Shown here: in pieces, positions 21,377-32,496 of the stretch
Layout of the letters: each line of letters opens with the position of its first letter
Position numbering within the stretch: the stretch's first letter is position 1
Assembly (NCBI RefSeq): GCF_904849725.1
Contig: NC_058524.1
Location: 552,795,763 to 552,859,762, forward strand
Direction of reading: 5' to 3'
DNA length: 64,000 nucleotides
Source of the DNA: Hordeum vulgare subsp. vulgare
Taxonomy: Eukaryota > Streptophyta > Magnoliopsida > Poales > Poaceae
The notes under the pieces: model-generated
What the model was told of the DNA's origin: nothing
The model's input: the letters and a program-made list of their open reading frames with translations, nothing else
Database searches by the model: none
Program-made: the position numbers and the translations under genes

Positions 21377-22855
21377 TGATGACCCACAAGTATAGGGGAT
21401 CAATCGTAGTCCTTTCGATAAGTAAGAGTGTCGAACCCAACGAGGAGCAGAAGGATCTGACAAGTGGTTTTCAGCAAGGAAAAATCTGCTGGCACTGAAA
21501 TTGTCCATAACAAGTGATTGTGTGGTGAGATGATTCGTAGCAAGTAACAAGTAACAAAAGTAGCAACGGTGTAGCAAAGTGGCCCAATCCCTTTTGTAGC
21601 AAGGGACAAGCGTGAACAAAGTCATGCTAGTTTGTAGAAAGTAACAAGTGACAAAAACGCTCCCGAGGACACACGGGAATTTCTGTCATGCTAGTTTCAT
21701 CATGTTCATATGATTCACGTTCGTTACTTTGATAGTTTGATATGTGGGTGGACCGGCGCTTGGGTACTGCCCTTACTTGGACAAGCATCCCACTTATGAT
21801 TAACCCCTCTCGCAAGCATCCGCAACTACGAAAGAAGAATTAAGACAAAGTCTAACCATAGCATAAAACTAGTGGATCCAAATCAGCCCCTTACGAAGTA
21901 ACGCATAAACTAGGGTTTAAGCTTCTGTCACTCTAGCAACCCATCATCTACTTACTACTTCCCAATGCATTCCTCTAGGCCCAAATAATGGTGAAGTGTT
22001 ATGTAGTCGATGTTCGCATAACACCACTAGAGGAAAAACAACATAAAACATATCAAAATACCGAACGAATACCAAATTCACATGACTATTATTAGCATGA
22101 CTTATCCCATGTCCTCAGGAACAAAAGTAACTACTCATAAAGCATAATCATAATCATGATCAAAGGTGTAATGAGTAGCATCAAGGATCTGAACATAAGC
22201 TCTTCCACCAAGTAATCCAACTAGCATCAGCTACAAAGAGTAACCAACAGTACTAGCAACCTTACAAGTACCAATCAGAGTCACGAGACGGAGATTGGTT
22301 ACAAGAGATGAACTAGGGTTTGGAGATGAGATGGTGCTGGTGAAGATGTTGATGGTGACGAGTCCCCTCCGATGAGAGGAGTGTTGGTGATGACAATGGC
22401 GATGATTTCCCCCTCCGGGAGGGAAGTTTCCCCGGCAGGATCCTCCTGCCGGAGCTCTAGATTTTTTTTCTGGACGAAACCCTCCATATAGAAAAAGAGG
22501 GCGGCAAGTGGGCCAGCAGGGTGCCCACAAGCCCCAATGGCGCGGCCTGGGGGTGGCCGCGCCATGCAGGCTTGTGGCCACCCCTGGCGCCCCTCCGACA
22601 CTTCTTCGGCCCAGTATTTTTTATATATTGGGAAAAAATCTCCGTTGATTTTCATGGTGTTTGGAGTTGCGCAGAATAGGTATCTTAACTTTGCTCCACT
22701 TTCAGGCCATAATTCCAGTTGCTGGTATTCTTCCTCTTTATGTAAACCTTGTAAAATAAGAGAGAAAACGCATAAGAATAGTACCGTGACGTGAAATAAC
22801 AGCCAAATAAGCGATAAATATCAACGTGAAAACATGATGCAAAATGGACGTATCA
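21377..22855 (-). repeat. 3' LTR of element G
   Basis: Read on the minus strand it starts TGATACGTCC (22855) and ends GGGTCATCA (21377). At 1479 bases it is shorter than its partner, which has a 172-bp MITE and about 70 extra bases near 31205-31275. A TATA-like AATATATAAAAAA lies at 22619-22631 (minus). Confidence 0.93.
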
Positions 22856-22870
22856 ACTCCCCCAAGCTTA
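22856..22870 (-). promoter_or_regulatory. Polypurine tract of element G
   Basis: On the minus strand TAAGCTTGGGGGAGT lies directly before the LTR. It primes plus-strand synthesis. Confidence 0.9.
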
Positions 22871-24342
22871 GACCTCGCTTGTCCTCAAGTGAAAGCCGAG
22901 CTAATTAAATATCTCCGCATGTTTAGGGAGAGAGGTGTCGACAAAACAAGATATGAACATGCATGCATCGTGATCATGATGAGAACAGCAATACCAACAT
23001 ATAATCTCTCATGCTAAAGTGATAATTCCTTCCCAAAGTAAAGCATGGATCAAGAACCTTACCGAGAAGTAACAACCGATAGCCTTTAGTCATTGAAGCA
23101 ATTGCAATTTATCACAACATCAGAAAGAGTCAAATAAGAGCTTGTAAAGCAAATCCACATACTCAATCATTCTTTCGTTCTCTACAATTGCTACAACTCA
23201 CGTGGTATTCATGAGATCGAAGTTTCAGCTGGACATAGAGAAAGATAGGGGCTTATAGTTTTTGCCTCCCAACTGCTTACCTCAAGGGTAATGTCAACAA
23301 TAATAATTCATGAATACTTACCTCCAAGTTGACAAATGAATATAGATCTTTCCCAAGCATGTGACGGTAGCCAAGACAAAGGAAAAATAAGGAATTGGTG
23401 AAGATCACCATGACTCTTCCAAGGGCAAAAAGTAAAGGTACGAGATAGGCCCTTCGCAGAGGGAAGCAGAGGTTGTCATGCGCTTTTGTGGTTTGGATGC
23501 GTGTCCTCTTAGTGCGGAGGAACATCACTTTATATTGCCTCCTGTGAGAAAGAACTTTATTATGCAGTCTGTCGCTTTTATGTCTTCCTCATTACAGGTT
23601 TGTATCAAGCTTATTTTCCACACACTAACAGATCATACATATTATAGAGCAATTTTTATTGCTTGCACCGATGACAACTTACTTGAGGGATCTTATTCAA
23701 TCCGTAGGTAGGTATGGTGGACACTCATGGCAAAACTGATTTGAAGGTTTACGGATGCACAAGTAGTATCTCTACTTGGTGCGGGAGTTTAGGCTAATAT
23801 GAGGTGGAAGCAATCGTCACATGCTAAGGGATCTCTAATCATATAACATTGTTCAGAGCCAAGCAAACACAATTCATTATGATGTCTTCCTTGTCCGACA
23901 TCTACTTCTAGGCGTGCAATAGATTAGTGAGTGTTCACAATCATAGATGGTGTCAGAGATGATATATTTATATGTGAACCTCTCCTTCTTTATCACTTCC
24001 TATTAATTGCAACAATGACCAAGGTCTACGTTTGCCTACCCTCAGCAAGTTTCAATCATCATCATTTTTATATGTGAAGACATCACTTTTCATAAGATCA
24101 TTACATGATCTTTCAACCTTTTGTTCTATTCTCACTCTATTGATCATGACAAGAGGCAAAGCCCTTCAACTAAGACACTCTTTATTATATGGCTCACGAG
24201 CAAGAATACATCGGGGGTGACACAAAGCAAAACTTAAGACTAAAACACTAACACTTTTAAACTACAAGAGAAAGAGAAAACTGAAAAGGAAAACTAAAAC
24301 AAAGGTCAAGGCAAATATGTGATGGTGATACGATACCGGTGC
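22871..24342 (-). other. 3' noncoding region of element G
   Basis: About 1.5 kb between the two polypurine tracts. No coding signature; short frames are chance. Confidence 0.7.
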
Positions 24343-24356
24343 AACTCCCCCAAGCT
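24343..24356 (-). promoter_or_regulatory. Second polypurine-like tract of element G
   Basis: On the minus strand AGCTTGGGGGAGTT shares 13 bases with the terminal tract (AGCTTGGGGGAGT). It lies about 1.5 kb upstream of it, shortly after the post-pol ORF. Confidence 0.6.
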
Positions 24357-24546
24357 GGGCACAAGCCAAGGGGATTGCCCATACCAATGCTCATTTGTTT
24401 TCCTTTGGTGGTGGTGGTGGAGGAGTTGTTGAAGCGGTCTTGAGCTTGTCGAACTTCCACTTGAGCATAAAGTTCTGCTCTCTCAGATCATCATTTTCCT
24501 CCTCAAGATTCAACACCCTTTGGCATAATTCCTGCTTACTCTCCTA

Positions 24547-24807
24547 CTAGAAACGAGAAAGGATAAACAAGGTCTTAGGCTTCTTACTTTGGTCAGGGAG
24601 GCTCGACTTATTGAACTCGACATGAGTGCGTCCAGGTTGGGGTAGAGGAGCCTCCTCTTCATCGAAACTCGTTTGTTCCTTCCTCTTGGGATCATAATCT
24701 TCTTCCTCATCAGTGGTCCAGCCATATGGTTCCAAGTACCCATAGACCTTGGGGTTAGCAAGGTAATCTGCCACATAGCTCCCCCCCTCTGAATCCCGAG
24801 AAGACAT
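24547..24807 (-). CDS. Post-pol ORF of element G, 86 aa, probably truncated
   Basis: Starts at ATG 24807 (MSSRDSEGGSYVADYL) and runs to a stop at 24547-24549. It is acidic and hydrophilic (EEEDYDPKRKEQ, DEEEAPLPQP), with no signal peptide or membrane segment. It occupies the position of the env-like ORF of Athila elements and is much shorter than the 340-residue ORF of F. The overlapping 208-residue frame 24510-25136 reads across the LTR-like block and is judged a shadow. Confidence 0.55.
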   Translation of the reverse strand: MSSRDSEGGSYVADYLANPKVYGYLEPYGWTTDEEEDYDPKRKEQTSFDEEEAPLPQPGRTHVEFNKSSLPDQSKKPKTLFILSRF

Positions 24808-24864
24808 CTTGACCTAGTTCTGCGGCAGAAAACAGGCTCGAAACGAAAAACAGAAGAAATCTGC

Positions 24865-25085
24865 GTGATGCAGGGGTCAGACCAGAAGGAAGTATATATA
24901 ATGATTTTTTCCAGATGAGAAGGAGTCCCTTGCACAAAAATGGAGTCCGGGAGGTGCACGAGGTGGCCACAAGCCCTCACGGCGTGGCCAGGGGGTGGGC
25001 CCGCGCCATGCAGTCTTGTCGCCTCCTCGCGCACTTTCCGGACTACTTCTAATTTTTGTATTTTTTCAAATATTCCAAAATGGAG
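24865..25085 (-). promoter_or_regulatory. LTR-like block upstream of the post-pol ORF in G
   Basis: On the minus strand this block has the same order of motifs as the LTR of G. It runs GAAAAAATAC, a GCATGGCGCGG stretch, a GGGCTTGTGGCCACC stretch, then CTGGAAAAAATC, with a TATA-like ATTATATATAC at 24892-24902. The homologous LTR zone is 22480-22640. It could serve as an internal promoter for the ORF that follows; that role is inference. Confidence 0.5.
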
Positions 25086-25132
25086 AAAATTTCCTATTGT
25101 AAAAGCTTTGGACTCTGTTTTCTTACCGAATC

Positions 25133-25666
25133 TCATACCTCTTTGTTTTCGGAGTCTGAAACAGGCTGATAAATGTCCCTTAGGTATTCTTCCGGAGTTA
25201 TGGTATTGATGATATTGCTTTCAACATTTATGGGAGTACCTAAGATATAATGCTTGATTCTCTGCCCATTTACCACTCTGGGACAATTACCTTCCATGTT
25301 GTTGATCTTGATAGCACCGGAATGATATACTTCCTCAACAATATAGGGACCTTCCCATTTAGAGAGAAGCTGGCCTGCAAACAATCTTAAACGAGAGTTA
25401 TATAGCAAGACATAATCACCTACATTGAACTCACGCTTTTGTATTCTCTTATCATGCCATCTCTTAACCTTCTCTTTGAAGAGCTTGGCATTCTCATATG
25501 CCTGAGTTCTCCACTCATCAAGCGAGCTAATATCAAATAACCTCTTCTCACCGACAAGTTTGAAATCAAAGTTGAGCTCTTTGATTGCCCAATAAGCCTT
25601 ATGCTCTATCTGAAGAGGTAAGTGACATGCTTTACCGTATACCATTTTGTACGGAGACATGCCCAT
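25133..25666 (-). pseudogene. pol: pol of element G: integrase C-terminal part
   Basis: Contains SPYKMVYGKACHLPLQIEHKA, typical of the segment after the integrase core in Athila/Tat elements, and FNVGDYVLLYNSRLRLFAG with GPYIVEEVY (GPY/F module). It ends with an acidic tail at 25133. Between this frame and the next upstream one (25667-25789) the same reading is interrupted by TAA and TAG where sense codons are expected. Confidence 0.9.
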
Positions 25667-25789
25667 GGGATTCTTATAGGCAGTTCTATAAGCCCACGGT
25701 GCATCATCGAGCTTCTTAGCCTAATTCTTTCTAGACCTGTTGACAGTCTTTTGCAGAATCAGTTTAATCTCTCTATTACTTAGCTCTAC

Positions 25790-27796
25790 TTAACCACTGG
25801 ACTCAGGGTGGTAGGGAGACGCAATTCTATGGCTGACATCGTACTTAGCGAGTGTTTTACGGAAAGCACCATGAATGAAGTGTGAACCATCGTCGGTCAT
25901 TAGATATCTAGGGACTCCAAATCTAGGGAAGATAACTTCTTTCAGCATCTTGATAGAGGTGTTGTGATCAACACTACTAGTGGGGATAGCTTCTACCCAC
26001 TTAGTGACGTAATCAACAACAACTAAGATGTGAGTATAAACATTGGATTTTGGAAAAGGTCCCATATAATCAAAGCCCCAAACATCAAATGGTTCAATGA
26101 AAAGTGAATAGTTCATAGGCATTTCCTGACGTTTGCTAATATTACCTATTCTTTGACATTCGTCGCAAGACAAGACAAACTTACGGGCATCCTTGAAGAG
26201 AGTGGGCCAATAGAAACCTGATTGCAATACCTTGTGTGCAGATCTATCTCCCGCATGGTGTAATCCGTAGGCCTCGGAGTGACACTTCTGTAGGATCTGT
26301 CCCTGTTCATGTTCAGGTACACAACGTCTAATAACACCATCTACTCCTTCCTTATAAAGGTGAGGATCATCCCAAAAGTAGTGTCTCAAGTCAAAGAAGA
26401 TTTTCTTCTTTTGCTGGTACGTGAAACTAGGTGGTATGTATTTGGAAACGATATAGTTTGCATAATCAGCATACCACGGTGCACTACGTGAAGCATTGGT
26501 GACATTCAATTGCTCATTGGGAAAGCTATCATCAATAGGTTGTGGGTCATCAAGAACGTTCTCCAACTTAGACAAGTTATCTGCTACTAGGTTATCAGCA
26601 CCCTTTCTGTCAACAACGTGCAGATCAAATTCTTGTAGCAAGAGAACCCATCTGATAAGTCTAGGTTTAGCGTCCTTCTTCTCCATGAGGTACTTCATAG
26701 CAGCGTGATCAGTGTGGATAGTGACTTTGGAATCAACAATGTAAGACCTGAACTTTTCACACGCAAACACGACTGCTAAGAATTCCTTCTCCGTAGTGGC
26801 ATAGTTTCTCTGGGCACTGTCTAGAGTTTTACTAGCGTAGTGAAGAACATTCAACTTCTTATCGACTCTTTGCCCTAGAACAACGCCAACAACATAATCA
26901 CTAGCATCACACATGATCTCAAAAGGTAAGTTCCAATCAGGTGGTTGAACAATAGGTGCAGTTATCAAAGCCCTCTTAAGTATTTCAAAGGCTTCCTCAC
27001 AATCATCGTCAAAGACAAAAGGAATATCCTTTTGCAAGACATTGGTAAGAGGCCTAGAAATCTTAGAGAAGTCTTTAATGAACCTTCTATAGAAACCGAA
27101 ATGACCAAGGAAACTTCTCATACCTCTGATATCTATGGGGTATGGCATTTTCTCGATTGCCTCAACCTTAGCCTTATGGAATTCAATACCTCTTTCAGAA
27201 ATTTTATGTCCTAAGACGATGCCTTCATTAACCATAAAGTGGCACTTCTCCCAATTCAAGACAAGATTGGTATCTTTACATCTGTGCAAGACTCGATCAA
27301 GGTTGCTGAGGAAATCATCAAAGGAAGACCCGTAAACGGGGAAGTCATCCATGAAAACCTCAATAATCTTTTCACAAAAGTCAGAGAATATAGCCATCAT
27401 ACATCTTTGAAAGGTGGCAGGTGCATTACATAAGCCAAAAGGCATACGTCTATAGGCAAAGGTGCCGAAAGGGCAGGTGAAAGTGGTTTTCTCCTGATCA
27501 GATTGTGCAACTGGTATATTGGAGAAACCATAATAACCGTCTAGAAAGCAAAAGTGTGTGTGTTTGGATAGTCTTTCTAGCATTTGGTCGATAAAAGGTA
27601 GAGGGTAATGATCTTTCCTAGTGGCCTTATTCAACTTCCTAAAATCAATCACCATCCTATAGCCAGTAATGATCCCTTGTGGGATCAACTCATCCTTATC
27701 ATTAGGGACAACGATGATGCCTCCCTTCTTAGGAACGCAACGCACCGGACTCACCCAGTCGCGATGAGCAACGTGATAGATAATACCCGCTTCCAC
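25790..27796 (-). pseudogene. pol: pol of element G: RT, RNase H and integrase core, 668 codons open
   Basis: RT occupies residues 1-250, with catalytic FMDD at 148-151 ([13 protein letters not shown]), the Athila-type variant of YxDD. RNase H follows ([42 protein letters not shown]). Integrase has the HHCC finger near residues 510-550 (CDECQR), the first Asp in WGFDYMGPF, the second in MTDDGSHF, and the segment up to PYHPESSG, where a stop removes the glutamate region from this frame. The N-terminal start of RT lies upstream beyond a frameshift at about 27800-27830. Confidence 0.93.
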
Positions 27797-27944
27797 GAGC
27801 TTTAGTATTTTTTTCTCACTACTTCTTTCATCTTAGGATTCAATCTCCTTTGATGATCAGCAACTGGTTTGAATTCAGGATTAGTTTTGATCTTGTGCTC
27901 GCATAGAGTGGGACTAATGCCCTTAAGATCATCAAGAGTATATC

Positions 27945-29003
27945 CTATAGCAGCACGGTGCTTCCTAAGAGTTTTAGTAACTTCTTTTCTTCCTCCTCTG
28001 AGAGGCTAGCACTAATAATAACAGGATATATCTCCTTTTCATCAAGATAGGCATACTTAATAGTATCAGGCAACTGTTTTAGCTCGAACACAGGATCACC
28101 CTTTGGTGTGGGTGGATCCCCAAGCAGTTCAACAGACAGATTATTCTTAATGATAGGATATTGTTCTAAGACAACTCTATCTATCTCATCCCTTTCATCC
28201 ATATGCATATCATTTTCATGCTCAAGCAAGTATTGCTCTAAGGGATCAGTAGGAGGAACGACAATTGAAGCTAAGGGAATAGTTTCATCCCTACTAGGCA
28301 ACTCCTTTTTACAAGGTTGTCTACCAAACTTAGAGAAATGGAACTCATGTGACACACCTTCAAAGCCAACAGTGACAGTTTTCTTCTCACAATCAATATG
28401 AGCATTGACAGTATTGAGAAAGGGTCTGCCAAATATGATGGGACAAAAGCTATCTTGTGAAGCAGCAAGAACGAGAAAATCACCAGGATACTTTGTTTTA
28501 CCACAGAAGACTTCAACATCCCTAACAATTCCCACAGGGCAGATAGTATCTCTATTGGCAAGCTGAATAGTGACATCAATAGGTTCTATCTCAACAGGTG
28601 CAATCTCGTCTTTGATTTCATCATATAAGGATTGAGGTATTGCACTAACACTAGCACCCACGTCACATAAGCCATGATAACAATGATCTCCTATCTTAAT
28701 AGAAACCACATGCATGCCAACAACAGGCCTATGTTTGTCTCTAGCGTGAGGTTTAGCGATTCTAGCAGCAACTTCACAAAAGTGAATATTATGTCCCTCA
28801 ACTTCTTCAGACCGAAGATCTTTGATAATAGCAATGCTAGGTTCAACTCTAATTTGCTCAGGGGGTGTAGGTGTTCTAATATAGGCTCTACGTATCACAG
28901 TTGAAGCTTTAGAATGATCCTTTATCCTAACAGGGAAAAGGGGGGTTCTCAATGTAAGCACTGGGTACCACAGGATCATTATAGGCGATGACTTTCTCTT
29001 CAA
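27945..29003 (-). pseudogene. Aspartic protease region of element G
   Basis: Retropepsin-like domain with active site Asp-Val-Gly in HGLCDVGASVSAIPQSLYDE. Strands follow (VTIQLANRDTICPVGIV), then FGRPFLNTVNAHIDCEKK. The C-terminal part links to RT (SVELLGDPPTPKGDPVFELK). It cuts the gag-pol precursor. It is separated from RT by a frameshift (27797-27944) and from gag by several stops. Confidence 0.88.
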
Positions 29004-29891
29004 CTGGAGTGGGTTTGACTACACTGACTTCTAAAGGAGGATGAAATTCAAACCACTTCTCTTTGGGGAGATCAATATGAGCAGCAAAGGATTCACACAA
29101 TGAAGCTAAGCTACTATCTCAGAGTCAAGTCCATACTTAGCACTAAAGTCACAAAAAGTATTTGTCTCAACAAAGGATTTAATGCAATCAAAAGTGAAAT
29201 TCATACCTAACTCCTTACTGTCTTCAAGCTCCCAATCTTCAGAGTTGCGTTAATTTCTCTCCAATAAATTCCATTTGAAGTCAATATCTCTCTTCATAAA
29301 AGAACCGGTACAAGAAGTGTCAAGCATGGTGCGATCATCATGAGATAGCCGAGCATAGAAGTTCTGAATGATAATTTCTCTCTAGAGCTCATGATTGGGG
29401 CATGAATATAGAATTGATTTAAGTCTCCCCCAAGCTTGAGCGATGCTTTCTCTATCACGAGGCCAAAAATTATAAATATAAGTGCAATCACGATGTACTA
29501 AATGCATAGGATAAAACTTTTGATGAAATTCCAATTTCAACCGATTGTAGTCCCATGATCCAGTATCATCACATAGCCTATACCATGTCAACGCCTTATC
29601 CTTCAAAGATAAAGGAAAGACCTTATTCTTGACCTCATCCTCGGGCACACCTGCAAGCTTAAATAAACCACAAACCTCATCTACATAGATCAGATGCAAG
29701 TCTAGATGTGATGTTCCATCTCCTGTAAAAGGATTAGCCAACAGTTTCTCAAGCATACCCGAAGGAAATTCAAAGCAAATATTTTCAGTAGGTGCAACAA
29801 CTTGAGGAGCAACTCTTTGTGCTTCCGTTCGAGGTGAAGATACCCCAAACAAGCCCCTCAAAGGATTAGCATCCATAGTGACAAGTGACAA
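29004..29891 (-). pseudogene. gag: gag of element G
   Basis: Open at 29382-29891, starting MSLVTMDANPLRGLFG, with the gag core LANPFTGDGTSHLDLHLIY and WYRLCDDTGSWDYNRLKLEF. Downstream (29004-29381) the frame continues with stops, recognisable only in pieces. No zinc knuckle is seen. The first in-frame ATG lies about 60 bases after the PBS. Confidence 0.85.
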
Positions 29892-29953
29892 TAAATTTCA
29901 GCACACTATATGAATGTTTCCTTACCAAGTTCCACTTACCAAAGGCGCTTCAC

Positions 29954-29971
29954 TCCCCGGCAACGGTGCCA
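29954..29971 (-). promoter_or_regulatory. Primer-binding site of element G, tRNA-Asp type
   Basis: On the minus strand TGGCACCGTTGCCGGGGA, 11 bases after the LTR end. It is close to the complement of the 3' end of tRNA-Asp, as in other Athila-like elements. Confidence 0.8.
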
Positions 29972-30547
29972 GAAAAGAGTCTTGATGACCCACAAGAATA
30001 GGGGATCAATTGTAGTCCTTTCGATAAGTAAGAGTGTCGAACCCAATGAGGAGCAGAAGGATCTGACAAGTGGTTTTCAGCATGGAAAAATCTGCAAGCA
30101 CTGAAATTGTCGGTAACAAGTGATTGCGTGGTGAGATGATTCGTAGAAAGTAGCAAGTAACAAAAGTAGCAACGGTGCAGCAAAGTGGCCCAATCCCTTT
30201 CGTAGCAAGGGACAAGCCTGAACAAAGTCTTATAGGAGGAAAAATGCTCCCGAGGACACACGGGAATTTCTGTCATGCTATTAGTTTCATCATGTTCATA
30301 TGATTCGTGTTCGTTACTTTGATAGTTTGATATGTGGGTGGACCGGCGCTTGGGTATTGACCTTACTTGGTGAAGCATCCCACTTATGATTAACCCCTCT
30401 CGCAAGCATCCACAACTATGAAAGAAGAATTAAGACAAAGTCTAACCATAGCATTAAACTAGAGGATCCAAATCAGCCCCTTACGAAGTAACGCATAAAC
30501 TAGGGTTTAAGATTCTGTCACTCTAGCAACCCATCATCTACTTAATA

Positions 30548-30719
30548 CTCCCTCTGTCCCAATATAACTGTCTCAACTTTATACTAGAGCTAGTAAAAAG
30601 TTGTACTAAGCTTAAGACACTTATTTTGGGACGTGTCCCAAAATAACTGTCTCAACTTTATACTAGAGCTAGTACAAAGTTGTACTAAGCTTAAGACACT
30701 TATTTTGGGACGGAGGGAG
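30548..30719. mobile_element. Stowaway-like (Tc1/Mariner) MITE in the G 5' LTR
   Basis: Terminal inverted repeats CTCCCTCTGTCCCA and GGGACGGAGGGAG, flanked by TA at 30546-30547 and 30720-30721. The partner LTR (near 21950-21965) lacks it and shows the empty site. The interior is a near-perfect tandem duplication of about 79 bases. Confidence 0.9.
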
Positions 30720-31365
30720 TACTTCCCAATGCCTTCCTCTAGGCCCAAATAATGGTGAAGTGTTATGTAGTCGATGTTCACATAACACCACTAGAGGAAA
30801 AACAACATACAACATATCAAAATACCGAACGAATACCAAATTCACATCACTATTATTAGCATGACTTATCCCATGTCCTCAAAACAAAAGTAACTACTCA
30901 CAAAGCATAATCATAATCATGATCATAGGTTTAATGAGTAGCATCAAGGATCTGAACATAAACTCTTCCACCAAGTAATCCAACTAGCATCAACTACAAA
31001 GAGTAATCAACACTACTAGCAACCTTACAAGTACCAATCGGAGTCGCGAGACGGAGATTGGTTACAAGAGATGAACTAGGGTTTGGAGATGAGATGGTGC
31101 TGGCGAAGATGTGGATGGTGACGAGTCCCCTCCGATGAGAGGAGTGTTGGTGATGACGATGGCGACGATTTCCCCCTCCAGGAGGGAAGTTTCCCCGGCA
31201 GGAGGATCTCTAGATTGGTTGTGCTCAAGTTCCGCCTCGTGGCAGCGGCGAAACCACGAAAAAGCTCCTCTCTGATTTATTTTTTCTAGACGAACACCTC
31301 CATATATCAAAAGAGGGGGGGCAAGTGGGCGAGCAGGGTGCCCAGAAGCCCCCATGGCGCGGCCT

Positions 31366-31382
31366 GGGGGGGGGGGGGGGGG
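31366..31382. repeat. 17-base G homopolymer
   Basis: A run of 17 G in the 5' LTR of G where the partner LTR has only short G runs. It may be replication slippage or a sequencing error. Confidence 0.8.
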
Positions 31383-31713
31383 TTGGCTGCGCCGTGCAGG
31401 CTTGTGGCCACCCCCTGGCGCCCCTCTGGTACTTCTTCGGCCCAGTATTTTTTATGTATTGGGAAAAAATCTTCGTTGGTTTTCACGGAGTTTGGAGTTG
31501 TGCAGAATAGGTATCTCAACTTTGCTACACTTTCAGGCCAGAATTCCAATTGTCGATATTCTCCCTCTTCATGTAAACCTTGCAAAATAAGAGAGAAAAG
31601 GCATAAGAATAGTACCGTGAAGTGAAATAACAGCCAAAGAAGCGATAAATATCAACGTGAAAACATGATGCAAAATGGACGTATCAATATGCACATCCCC
31701 GTTGAAGTAACCT

Positions 31714-31919
31714 AGTGATTATTCGAAAATCCTTCGGTTCTATGTGATTCGAAAAAAGTTTGTCAAGGAGACTTGATCAACCTCATTAACGGATTTCTTT
31801 TGATGACCATGAGATGGATGAATCTAGGAGTCACAACCCTCTGTTCCCAACTTTTACTTTCTGTTGTTTAGAAAGAAAATGATAAATTTAGCTTTATTTT
31901 CCTATTTTCTGCTTTCTCC
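31714..31919 (+). other. Linker of element F after the gag-protease stop
   Basis: Non-coding, T-rich. No RT or integrase motif is visible in any plus frame. Confidence 0.55.
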
Positions 31920-32400
31920 GTCCCTTAGAAAAGTGTCCCAAAAATAAAAGTTCTTCAAATGCCCTGAAATTCAAGTATGATTTTTTCTGGAATTTTTGAA
32001 AATTTCTGAGATAGGAAGTTAGTCAGGGGGATGCACCAGTGGACCACAAGCCTAGGAGGCCCGACCACCCCCCCTGGCCGGGCCTGGCAGGCTTGTGGCC
32101 CCACACGGCCCCCCTCCACTTATTCTAGCTCCCATCTCCTTCTTCTACCTCCAGAAAAAAATCATTCCACAGCTCAAACCCGTGTTCTTTCTCCTCTTGC
32201 TGCATTTTTCGATCTCCTTGTGCAAAGCCCCATTCACCAAACTATTTTGGGGAGTTGTTCCTTGGTATGTGACTCCTCCATTGGTCCAATTAGTTTTTGC
32301 TCTAGTGCTTTATTCGTTGCGTATTTTTGCTGTCTTGGTGACCCTGTTCTTGAGCTTTGCATGTTCATTTTAGTTGGTCCCAAGTAGTTTTGATGCATGA
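31920..32400 (+). promoter_or_regulatory. LTR-like block upstream of the post-pol ORF in F
   Basis: Shares ordered motifs with the 3' LTR of F (35625-35860): AAATAAAAGTTC, a GAGG/GACC stretch, CCCCCTGGCCGGGCCT, CTTGTGG/CTTGTGAG and CCAGAAAAAAATC. Similarity is partial and the block lacks clean LTR ends. It may be a diverged LTR relic or promoter copy. Confidence 0.5.
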
Positions 32401-32496
32401 TATGGCCTCTAGGCACTTGTAGGAGTAGTTGCTATGAGTTTTGTTGAGCCTTGTTCACTTCTCTTTTGAGTCACTAAAAATTTCAGAAAAAAGAAG

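Larger units (their letters stand above)
21377..31686 (-). mobile_element. Element G: complete Athila-like gypsy nested in F
   Basis: Minus orientation. The 5' LTR is 29983-31686 and the 3' LTR 21377-22855, with a tRNA-Asp-type PBS at 29954-29971 and a polypurine tract at 22856-22870. ATATG at 21372-21376 and 31687-31691 is the 5-bp target duplication; removing G rejoins the F reading frame. Coding remnants in order: gag, protease, RT, RNase H, integrase, then a separate post-pol ORF. Several stops and frameshifts disable it. It is the best preserved element in the window and its LTR pair can date the insertion. Confidence 0.95.
29983..31686 (-). repeat. 5' LTR of element G
   Basis: 1704 bases, TGATACGTCC (31686) to GGGTCATCA (29983) on the minus strand. 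It holds a Stowaway-like MITE (30548-30719) and a 17-base G run. The TATA-like site corresponding to 22619-22631 reads with ATGTA in place of ATATA on the plus strand (near 31451), weakening it. Confidence 0.93.

Noticed and set aside
24510..25136. 208-codon minus-strand frame in element G
   Set aside because: It runs across the LTR-like block and overlaps the better-supported 24547-24807 frame; no domain and unusual composition.
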